DNA from: Notospermus geniculatus
Lineage: Eukaryota; Nemertea; Pilidiophora; Heteronemertea; Lineidae
Direction of reading: 5' to 3'
NCBI GenBank assembly: GCA_002633025.1
Contig: NMRB01001074.1
Coordinates: forward strand, 163,921 to 227,920
Length of the DNA stretch: 64,000 bases
A program made the position numbers and the translations under genes. Positions 24,201-36,200 of the stretch are shown here, in pieces (positions within the stretch are counted from its first letter, which is position 1; every line of letters starts with the position of its first letter). The notes beneath the pieces are model-generated. The model had not been told where the DNA came from and made no database searches. It worked only from the letters and a program-made list of their open reading frames with translations.

Positions 24201-27200
24201 ACTTTCCAATCTCCATCTGAAAGAAGAGACACATGAGCAACAGCGACATCTTTGTTTCTACTTCGAGAAATATGGTGCGCAACTGATTCAACCCTGACAC
24301 AAGAGCAGCCAGAGGTTGCAAAATGCAATGACAAGTTCATCGTTACCAGAAACACCCTGCAAAAGCCAGAGAATGCTCGATCAATCCTACCCTCAAAGAT
24401 CGACTTGGCGCTGGCAGGTTTAGACTCGGGAGATTTCGCCGGTGACTTCCTCTCTGGTGACTTGGTTTTCGCACGTGGCGACGCTGAACGGACTGGTGTT
24501 CGCCTTTTCTTTGGTTTCCCAGTAGACGGAGGTGTCGGAGAATACACCAGTTGTTCCAGCTCTGGCGACGGCGGGGGTGGTGACGGAGCTGGCTTCTTCT
24601 TACCAACTGAAATAGGAAGATTACAACTGAGGAACAAGAAGGATGGCAACTTGGGTTGATGAAGCGTATGTGAATGACTGTCCAGTGGTTTCATCTTCCA
24701 TGGAAATGGAACGAACCAACGGAATTTGTTGTGGTTTACTGTGTCTAAACAGGAAACTTGTTTCAAGATCTTTGGAACATCAGTCAAGATCAACTGAAAT
24801 AGCCCAGCTGTAAGTCAGTAACTAACCCGATAATCTTCACCTATAACATGAAGCTCCCCCCACCACACCCCCACATCAATCAGAGAAGACATTTAGTAAC
24901 TTACACTGAATGACCTCTGGGAAGAGCCAGATATTCTTCTCATTCGTATCCACTGTTGGCTTGATCTGTCCGTCCGGGGTCAAACCAATGAAGAGACCAC
25001 TGGACGCCACCGATTCCAAGGTGACGTAACCCTGTTCTTTGCATCGCCGCACCTTGAAGTGACAATAACTATCACCAGTACCCATACAGTCACATTTATT
25101 ATCCTTCATCTGGATGTACTGGTCGGGGAAAACCGCACTCTCAAACATACGGACACTACCGGTGCTGATTTTCTTGACCTTGAACTGTGCCATGCGGTTG
25201 CGTTTACCGGTGCCGTACAACGTGTTGTTGTGATCGATCGCGATCGTCTGCGTCATGGACGTACAGAGCATGATGATGCTCTCATCACGGAACTGACCCT
25301 GGAACAGACAATGATTGAAATGGTGGTTAGAGTGGTAGAGTGGGAACAACAGAACCCGACACGCCTGTGGTTGCGGGTTTGATTTGGTCTCCACCAACCA
25401 AGTTGAGCAGGATCAACGAGGCTTATCAAGAGATACAGACATGATACAACCTATAGAGGAATCCCACTGACGTCATCAAGTCATGTGACTGGCCGTCAAA
25501 ATGACGCAAACTGGCGTCAATAGGGTGCTACACGTGGATTGACGTTCCGCCTGACGTGACGAGACACCACACGAAATAACGTCATCGCGTCATCGTGACG
25601 TTCCTTCAGGAAACACGTGGTCAATTTGACGACCAACGCAGCCTTGATGGCGTCACGTGGGAAACCTCTATACTTACCCTACAGAAGACAAAGAACTGCT
25701 TAGAAGGATTGGCTATGCTGCCCCTGGTATCTCCCGGGTAACCATCCTTCTGGATATTCAGATGCTGAGCAGGGAACTTCACTGACTCAAGCATCACGCT
25801 GCGATCCGGTTGGACGCACACCCGGAACTCGCTGTAGACACCAGGGCGACCCTGAAATCATACAATCACATCCATGGTTGATGCATTCTATGTGACGGAG
25901 GGTGACGATGTTTTGTGTAACCCGAGGTACGCTATATTGACTGCCGGAAGTCCACTGCCATTTTGCAGCTTTGAAATTCGCAACAAGGACAGATGATCGA
26001 CAATGCGAGGTCACCTACCTTTCCATCCACCTTCGCTTTATCAACACTAAGGTGATATTTTTGCCTCTTGTTGCTGGAGAGTGTGACGGTCATGTCCCTC
26101 TTAGGATGGACGTCGAAAATGGCTGCAATGACGAATCGTTGTAATGAGAATCGTGAAATTCAGATGGTAAGCGGGATGTGATATTGGCTCATCACTTGAT
26201 GATCCATCACGCTTTTCCAGCAGACTAACTACATGTAGGAGAAAACTGACCAACCCACTACTGGGATAGTGAACAGGTATAAGGAGATAAGAGCTGTTGC
26301 ATTTGAAGAGAAAGGAGGACTTCAGGACATTGTTATCACAGGCAGAGTTTCAAATTCTTGGGTGAATATCAGTGAATCGATGATTGAAGGTTGTGCACCC
26401 TTTACAAACTTACATTCTGATTTATCATCAAGTTCTCCCAGGCCATCCACACGACCGTTCCGCATGATCCGAACAGGCTTCTGAGTCACCTTGGAGAAGA
26501 GCATGATCTGCGAACCGGGGGCAAACTTCCATTTCTCATATTCCCACTGAAACAGAAAAAATTCGTTGAAATCTTCCGTAGGCAAGTGGGGGTGCTAACT
26601 GCGGATACCCAATTCATGACAGGCCCAGACAGTATCCAAAAGCAGAACTATTACTTTGGCACAAAGTGCCCTTACCATCTCAGCTGCCAGTTTGTCCATG
26701 AAGTACTCTTCCTGGATCTTTAACTCGCGTACGATCTTTGAATCCTCCTCGTCCTCGTCGAGCCAGCGGCTGCACGGAAAGACGAACTCATCGTAAGAAT
26801 CTGGCGACGCTTTAATGATGACTTTATCAAGAAACCAGCCGTTGCCTGGAATACATGTATATTCAAAATGTTATCTACTTCCTTAGATGAAAACATGCAT
26901 AAACTATAAATATAAAGTTTGACATTCACTTCTTCCCGATCCCCCTCTTTACAAATTATCTTTGGCTGAATCTCTCACCATCAGTGGAATACAAAAATGT
27001 GTTCAAAAGTACAAAAATAACGATATTATTCTGTTGCTTCCCTTAACAGCATTGACCCCCCCCCCCCACCAGTCATCATGTCGCAGGCTCAGACACCATG
27101 ACTCATATTTACCTGCTCCATCCCCATCATGGCCGATAATGACACGTTTCAAGTTCCCCAGGTCAACAGCCTCTACTTCGAAAATGTCAGTCTGTGGAGG

Positions 27201-30200
27201 AATAAACAAGATATAAATTAAATGAACAAAACATTAAAAATCATCAACAAAAAGAATAATTAATCACCGAGGGACAATAGGTGGAATTGATTGAGGAAGG
27301 AACACCATTTTTTTCATCAATAAAACAAAATTGATTGATTTCTCATTAAATATTGATAGATCAGTTGACAACAAACATAAACACAGCGTCCATGGTCTTT
27401 TAAGCTGCTGCATACGATACATCGGGTTAATTAGCAAGTGTGTAGAACCAGAGCAGAGGAAAAAAGGTAATTGCAAGTGACGCCCCTCACTGGAAGGCAG
27501 GTAGCATGTTTGGGGTTCATGCCTAAGATGTCCCCCCTCCAACCATTTTTTATAAATCATACAACTTGCAAAATTTGCAGGGCTGAATCAGAGGCATAGG
27601 GCCGTATTTTAAAACGTTCCTGAACATTAAGGTCCACCTTAAATCTATTGTTCTCGATGGTTTTACAATAGACTTAAGGTCGACCTTAACGTTAAAGGAA
27701 CGTTCTAAAATACGACCCATAGTATAATTCAGACTTTGTCCCTTACCTGATTCTTCTGGAATGGGTTGGTGGAATTATTTGATTTGCATAACTGACGAAC
27801 ACCGGTGTCTCCATTTGTACCGTAGACCGTGACATAAACATTCGCTTTCGTCCCGGCGTTGTAGAAATCACCAGTTATCACTTTCACTTGGTATTTTAGT
27901 GCTGGAGAAATGAATCGTATCATCGCAAGTGAACCAATGAAACGACATGATTTAGTTGTAGACTTTCTGCTCAAATTGATTTCTATGGCTGAGTTTCATT
28001 CCTATCCATAAAACCTTTTGCTTGAGTGGTCTGACCACTCACTATGAAGTTAGCATTTAGCACGCAGTGTGAAGCTCTATCGCGTTATACCTATTGTAAT
28101 TGTGAGATTGTAAATGGGTACAACCAAAAATAGATATATTTTTGGTACAACTGATGCAAGCTGTGTAAAACCGTGTAACCAACATCACCAATCACCGAAA
28201 AGATGCCCGCTATAATTTTAGGAGATCCTGTCCCATTTACTCACTCGGGAAGGCCTCTTTCCCATTTCGTACTGCTGGGTACTCTTTACATATTTCTCCA
28301 TCGTCCTTGTCGCGTGCGAACCATCGGTCAACCTTGAAAATCAACTCTTCACTGGTGTGCATATCAACCATGCGAACCTGCAATGACATTTATAACCTGA
28401 TACCAACAACGATAGAGGTGTCATCCAACTTTACACTTTAACCCCGGTCTATCCTGAAACCTTTCAGTAGAACTCAGATAAGCTGCTTATTCAGTGCTAC
28501 AACCTGGGCATTTCCGACCGGTGCCATTTATACACCCGGGTGGAGAAAGGCCAAGAGACTTGTCCAAAGTCTCACGCCACAGTGGGATTCGAACCAGGGA
28601 CCCTCTGACCCCTCGTCGGAGACCCGAACCACTACACCACCGTGGCTCCTAATGAGCACAATGTGCCTCAGTTACTCAGTTGATGCCTCGTTTACCTTGA
28701 ACCAATGTCCCAAGATGATGACGTGATAAGACACATGTATTGAGCAGGTTTCTTTCAATAAATGATGGATTTCCTTCCACAATACCTCAGCAATAATTAC
28801 ACCCGTCAGGATCAATAAGACTTCTCTGCAGATATCCTCATCCGTGATGGATCTTGGATTACTTCTCCGATTGGAATCTGATTCCAGACGTACGGCTCAG
28901 CGGAAAACCAATTTATTTGAGGCAATTCGAACCAACAGGATGTTTTATATCTTACACCGATTCGAGTGTGTACGTTTCAATTAACAAACCTCTTATATTT
29001 TTCTAAATTTATTTGACAACATTTCTAGAGTACTTCAGAAGCATTCACTCAGATGCTTATGCTAACACTGAGCAGACTAAGAGTGTCAGGCACGTTTTAC
29101 TATTGATTGGTATAAAACCTGTTTCCGCACGAAGTCATGATTAATGACGGGACGTCCAATGTAGAGTGGAACGTCCCGATGAGAACAACTCTACTAGGGA
29201 GGCCTCTGTAGTGAGGACAATTAAGTTCAGTTCAAAATTGGCCACATTTCCAGCCCTCTGTAATCAGGACACCTCCCTACTACAAACTCTAAAGTTCAGC
29301 CTCATTTGTCGTTTCTATTCATTTTGGCACCCCCTCCATTTTTGGCACAGCATTGATTTTTAGCCAGAAAAATATAATCATATAAAAATTCGACTATTTT
29401 GCTCTGAGATGCCAGGAAAATGCATCTAAAAGCACTTAAATTGTCAAATTTTTCTGGGGGATTGAGCCCGCTTGGGCTTCACGTTTTCAGTGCTCACCAC
29501 CTCCGTCGGGCCCCTTTTTGTCAATCCTGGATCTGACCCTGATCAGGACAACTCCGTCATGTCGGTAATAAGAACAACATTTGCAAGTACAAATAAGGCA
29601 GCCCCAAATTTGTCATATCCATTCAGTCTGATCTCTTTATTACAGACAACATTTGCAAATCCCAATGATCAATAGTATCCGTAAAAACTCAGCCATATTT
29701 CCTCGACTGATTTACCTCATTGCAAAACCATGCAGGGGAACTTTCAGAATTGTCGTGAGCGATGCGGATCTTGTAGATTTGTCCGATATTACCAGTGGAA
29801 ACCTGGAAAGAAAGCGGCACAGAGGAAATGAGAATATTAGATGAGGAGTAGAGCCAAGAGCGGGGGAGTATTACACGGGTTGATTTCATCTGCAACCGAA
29901 TACATTCATAATCCGAAGATGTTGACCATAACTCTTGTGCTGTAGCCTTTAGGAGCAGCTCACATGATCTCTAGGCCTTGAGCACACAAATGCTGCCATC
30001 TCTTGTGCTATATCAACCTTTAGGATGCCACACATGGTCGCCAGGCCTCTGGTTTCCTCCTACATTACATAAAATTCCTGCCGCGTATTGATTAGAGCTG
30101 ATAATTCTGTAGATTCGGAACTCAGCTCGCAATAAAAGTATTTTTCACCGAAAATGCTGTCAAGAGAAGAGTTCAGTGACAATGGCATACATGGGGAATG

Positions 30201-33200
30201 AGACAGGGAACCAGTTCTGTTCATTTTGTTCAGGCGTGGCTCCAGAGGGGGCGCCCCAGGCACACGCCTCTTCTTTTGGCCAACAAATCTGTGAAATCGA
30301 CCATGAAATTCTGGAATTTGGAGCAAATTATTGAAATTCACTGCAAATTTCAATGTTCCCAGTGCAGGTCGCCCCCTCTTTTCCCAAACCCTGGACCCGC
30401 CCCTGTTGTTAATAAAACTTGCTGAACAAGGAAGATGGGAACAATTTCTGCCCTCAGTGTCACTCGAAGGCGCAGAAGGTTATATCAATAGGTGAATGTG
30501 TAACTGTATAGATAGGGGAGTTTCTCCCAGGATGTTCTTTGAGGAAATGCTCCCAAAAATGAGACAAGCACTCTCCAAGTAAACACTCCACTGTGGAAAC
30601 AAGAGAATTCAAAACATGATGAGAGTTTTGACAAAGAGACGATGGCCCGTATTCTAGAACGTTCCTTAACGTTAAGGTCGACCTTAAGTCTATTGTAAAA
30701 CCATCGAGAACAATAGATTTAAGGTGGACCTTTATGTTAAGGAACGTTCTAGAATACGGCCCATAGTCTTTGAGCGGTTGGTTTTGGGTGGTGATTGCCT
30801 GTTGCTATCGTTCATTGCTGTTTGAGAAAACAAGATTAGCGTGGGGCAAAGGGAGACGAACTGAGGTCACACTGACTCGTACTATCGGGCAGAAGAGCTG
30901 ACATGTATGGCAGATCAGACATGGGCGGCAACGATGTAGGCCTTTATTCACGTTCTCTCATCAACCTCGTCCCCAAGGGCTGTATCAACAGTATTACCGT
31001 ACAGTGGAAAATAGATAAACTGGTAATTGTTTTCAAAGAGGGACGAGGTTGAACAAGATAATGGGGTTGTGACTGAAGGGTTGCATTACAATGGTAGAAA
31101 TCTACAAATGGTTCAGGAGGCAGAATATGCAACATAGAAGACGTAAATACAATGCTTCGTCATTTATTCAGTGTTTGCCGACTTGGATATGAAAGAAAAA
31201 GACTGCAAATGCTACACCAGTCAGGCGCCATTATGTTGATTTCATGAACACATCAAAACAAGCAACAATTCAAACAAATCAACCAGATAGCCACTTCTTA
31301 CAACTGTCCATGAATATTCCATGAGGACCCTCTTCAAATTTGTATCAGAGTGACAGGCCCTGGCGTAAACCCATTAAAAATCTCTCCAAGTTTTAAAAAG
31401 GACAATACAGTCTCCACCCTTGTCAATTTCCAATGAAGATGTCCCCAAACTGAACATTTTCAAATAAATACACTCGTCATAAATTAGCCAATTTGAATTA
31501 GGCGTCGCTCCATTTGAGATTTTTCATACACAAGTTGGTTTTCTACGGGCAACCCAACTGTAGATAAAAAACTATGCCATAGGGCAGTCGTTTGTGTCAT
31601 TGGTCTTAGCGCAAGTCCCGGGGACACCAACAAGTGTGAATTGCCCATCGAGAGTCAACTTGCAGAAGAAAACTCTCACTTAGCAGCTTCACACCAATCC
31701 AAATTGAACGAACACGACCTTTTGATGCCAGTCCATTTGTGGGATAAAGGTTTTATACAGGTTATCTAACCACTAATGAGGCCATGTTTGGAACAAAGCA
31801 GAATTCAACCACTTTCCATTATCAAACCGGCTTAAAACGAGCCAATTTCAATCTGCACTTTGCCCAAGAATGCAGATTGGAGTTCAACCCATGAACATCA
31901 AATTGATATGTAGTCATCTTCAAATGGGATCGCGTTTCCTGGCAACATCGTGTGAAAAAACACCTTTCAACAAAAACAACGAAATTTCACCTTTTTTACT
32001 CCGGTATTTGGCTACTTTGAGAGAAAGAACTAAACCTGTTGAATCTGGTTTGGGGCTACTTTATTTCATGTGATTCAGTATAAGCATGATATAAGTATTT
32101 TCGTAGGTTGTGTTTTCATCATAACTGATTTTCAACGGTGTTTAAAACGTGAGCCAGACCAAAGCAACATCCGTTCTGTGTTACCAAGTGTTACGTGCTG
32201 ATGTATTGTTGAATATTGAAACAACAGAGTGAATTTAGTAATCAATATTTTCTCGACGTACAGCACCGGGTAAAACCCATTGTGCTGATGTGCAAAATGC
32301 GAGTTAGAATAAACTTCCATGTTTTCAAGAGCTCGTTAAAAACTTTCTGGTGTTGTGATGTAGAAGGTACAAGTTGTGTTCAAAGAGCTTGGGGATTGTT
32401 TGGATTCCAGGGGTCTCAGCCTAGGAGGGGATTGAAGTGACGGGTAAAACGTGATCTAGGGAACTTGTGCTCTTGCCAACTCACCCATCGTGAGAAACTG
32501 ACCCATATCACATTGGAGCAAAGAATATTGAGCTCATCGGAGAGAATATTTACAAACTGAAGCATGGTTGTGAGAGCCCCTGTTTCAATTTTAGTCAAAA
32601 ACAAGATGAATACACCAAACAGTCCACCTGGTAACGCCCTCTTTTGAGGCTGTGTGCAAAACACAGCAGACCGCACTTTGAGAATGTCAACTGCCACAGC
32701 CAACCCTGGACCACTTCACGGGCTTCTGGTCCATGACATCATGATGACACAACCAAGGGGTGGCATAAATGCACTAAATGACGTCATATGATACAAATTT
32801 CCAAAGTGAAGTGGTTAATCCATTCATTTTAGTATCAAACTTGATTAAGTGCATGATACCTGACAGGTAGAAAAATAGCCTTTAGTGCACCTGTCATCAC
32901 TTGTACTCAAACTGTCCCATCTGATCAACAGATACAAACAGCAAGTTCATCAATAATATTGCCCTAACAGAAAATACTTCTAGGCAAACAACAGCAAATG
33001 AAATTGAGAGGTGAGATGGAGAGATTTTGCTACAAGTTTGTAAAAACAGTGATAGGCAATAGCTGTATAAGTCTTGTTCGTCATACATTTTGATTAGTTG
33101 ATTACAATGGGAGCTGGGTCCTGTATCAGCAACATTGACTGAAATGAATACATTTCATTAGGTAAATGATGCTGTGACGTTAGACCAATCTCCTGACAGT

Positions 33201-36200
33201 TCGATATTCTGAGACGACTAAGCGGACAGAGACTAGTCACAATAGCGAGGCCCGGGCGCTTGCGAAACCTCACTAATGAATTGTGAAAGACAGAGTTTAG
33301 TCAAGGGAGAGACTGAGCTGAGTCTGAGAGAGACCAAGAGTGAAAAGACAGACAGCGAAACCAAGAGAGGGAGCCACATTTGAAAATTGTTCATCGGATA
33401 TCTTCCATAACTTCTCACTTTTCTTTCTGTCATCTAATTGCACATCTACATGTATATTACAGATCATGAATTAAAGGACTGAATGTCAATGATGATATAT
33501 CATTTACACGTCCGTAAGAAACATAATTTGATGACAGCATCTTGATGTTTTTTTATTAGGTGGTGTCATGTTTGGCGATGCCATGATTTACAATTGCTAT
33601 CCTTAATCATTGTGACCAGGTTCATGCGGGATGGAGCGACAGATAATACCTATCATTTGCTCTTACACCTTTGTAAAGATTCCATGTCATCACTGATTAC
33701 ATTTCATGATACATGGACAGCTGGACTTCCAACCTCGATGACGTCATTCGTCACACGGTTGTGAAGCGAGCATTGACAGGAGATACATATGTAGAAAGAG
33801 ACACATTTTTAAATTTAGAACGAAGCCAGTAATGAATAGGCCTACTTGCTCTAAAGATAATACTTTGAGCAATTTAAATTTATGTAGGAGGAAACCAGTG
33901 GCTCTGAGCTAAGATGAACAATGAAGGTCTGTTGTCAAAGAAGACAAGAGAAGTACTATCCCTACCTCGAATTCATCAATGTGACCTTTCTGGAATGTCT
34001 CCCCGTCACCATCGCCGAGAGGGATCGGTCCTGAGTTACCACGATCACCGTAGATGGTGAGGGAGACTTGAGCAGATGTTCCGGCATCTTCGTCGTCACC
34101 GGTCGTCACGTACACTTTCCATTTGCCTCCTGCAAGAATCAAATAAAACGATTGAGATGACGACCATCTTGGTAGAGAATCCTACCACAAGAGACGGAGA
34201 CTTCGTCACGTATCAAATAACTTGGTATTTTAGTGACACTGCACTGGTACTTCTACTTCCAAACTCATCCCCTGGGAGGAGGAAGTTTACCATCAAATCT
34301 TGTCTCCCCACCCAGCCCTCATATAGTTGCTGCTAATTCCCTTCGAACCCTTTTCAAGCATTTCTCTACTTTTTATTGGTAGGTGGAGAGAAGCCACTAC
34401 AAGATGAGCCAAGCTGATTGAAACAACTACCGGTACAAACTTACTAAAAACAAAATAGGACATTCTTAAATGACCCTTTAAACTGTCGCTGTAAACTCGC
34501 CACACCACATACTTCATTAAGATTCACCTTGTCCTTCCGAAGAGCTATTGGCTCATGAAATATTCACCGACTGCGGGAATTTCAACTCACGAAGGATCGA
34601 TGCACAAGTACCAGAGAGGAAGCGTGAAATATTTTGATGGATGTGTACCGGGTTTTGCGTTTTGGATATTCGCGAAGCCATTAAAACTCGATACAGAAAC
34701 TTCCGCTCAGAGAAGGTTGGGCAAGTTTGGTGAATTTGGCACAAAAGATCAGGATGTTTGTGGTTTTGGCAACTGAAAACGACTCAGGACTGTAACTTAG
34801 CAAAATCTATCCCATCTCCACAATACTTAAGGGTCATTTGTTGAATCAGAGACTGCCAAAAATGAGATTATATTCAGTGAACTCTAAATATCTATAGAAC
34901 CTGGCAAGTCTTTCAACTGGAACATGAAATACTGTGTGACCTCTACAAGTTGTTAGAGCAGGTTTTTGGATAGGACTTGACTAGCTAACTATCGGTAACC
35001 ATGGAACAAGTGGGCTGCTAGCGCCACTCCTCGCCTCGCTCGATGATACTCTACATCGTGAAAAAACACTCTCCTATGGGTAGCGTGCAACAGTTGGCCA
35101 ATGATTGTGTTCCCACAGCAACATAAAGACGACTTGATTCAAAGGGTTACGTAACTTGTTTCAGGGAAAAGAGAAATGTCATGTGACTGAACCTGACCAA
35201 TCAAACCTGTTCATTTCTACCATCATCATTGGCCAGCATTCTAAGTGGCTATAGCGGTGAGGTGTTAGCCTAACTTACCTTTCCTAGGCCTAGAGTGAAC
35301 AGAGCGCCACCGTCTGGGTGAGTCTGTGGAATCAAAATGTGCCAAACTGTACAACCACACCCTCCGCCAAACGCAAACCATCAAAACCCAACAATGGAAA
35401 GAAATGGGTGTTTTCTCTTAAAACATGGCGTCCACTAGGGCACGGACAAGATGCGGAATGCAAATTTAGTAAATCCGCATTCATTCAGCAACCTCTCCGC
35501 ATATTCTTGAAAGATTCCATCCATTGTCTTTATCATTCCTAAACATTTCCCGGCGTTTCTGCACTTTCGGGAGAGGGCAAAATGCCCAATAGTCATTGAC
35601 ACGGAAAGAATGCCGAAATGGCATTACGGTATTTGCTTCCGCAACCCTTCCTAATGTTGTCGGCGCTCTAGTGGACGCCACCCATTACCTGCGTGGTTCC
35701 ATAATTCGTTAGCTAACAAGTGCTACCAATGTGGAAAGTTTTCCCAAAAGATAGTTATTATAAAAACTTACTCGTTCGATTTAGGTTATCTCGTCTGACT
35801 TTGTTGCGATTGGCAAATACCCGCATATCTGGAGGAGGGTGGTGCCCCCTTGTGGTAATGTCATTAGTGATATCATCTGTGGAGCGTAACGGTTCATTAC
35901 TGCAGACGATGTACTGGTCAGGTCCATGGAATATGTCAGTCAGTGACTGTACCTGGAACGAGGTTGGAGAAAAGTTACGGGATGAAAGTCAAAATTAACC
36001 AACAAAATAGGAGCAGTCAGCCGCGCATATTGCTAACAGATGGCAGCACAGTCTTAGCGGACCAAATGTACAGGAAATCTATTATGATCGCTGCTCGATC
36101 GATGATGACTGGGTCCGCTAGATGCATTGAATTGGGCCCTAGTGACACCTAGTGGTCAACTCGCTGACAGCTCCTATTGGTTACAGCTGGTAGTCCCACC

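Larger units (their letters stand above)
29803..33965 (-). other. Large intron inside PLAT1 with MITE-like repeats
   Basis: Separates the first two PLAT1 exons. Contains foldback elements at 30.65 and 31.5 kb. No coding exon of the host or another gene was recognised. Confidence 0.6.

Noticed and set aside
22145-34129. LOXHD1 ortholog
   Set aside because: The PLAT domains are of LOXHD1 type, but there are only four, interrupted by trefoil domains and preceded by an RP1-type DCX pair in a phase-matched exon chain. LOXHD1 has a long uninterrupted PLAT series.
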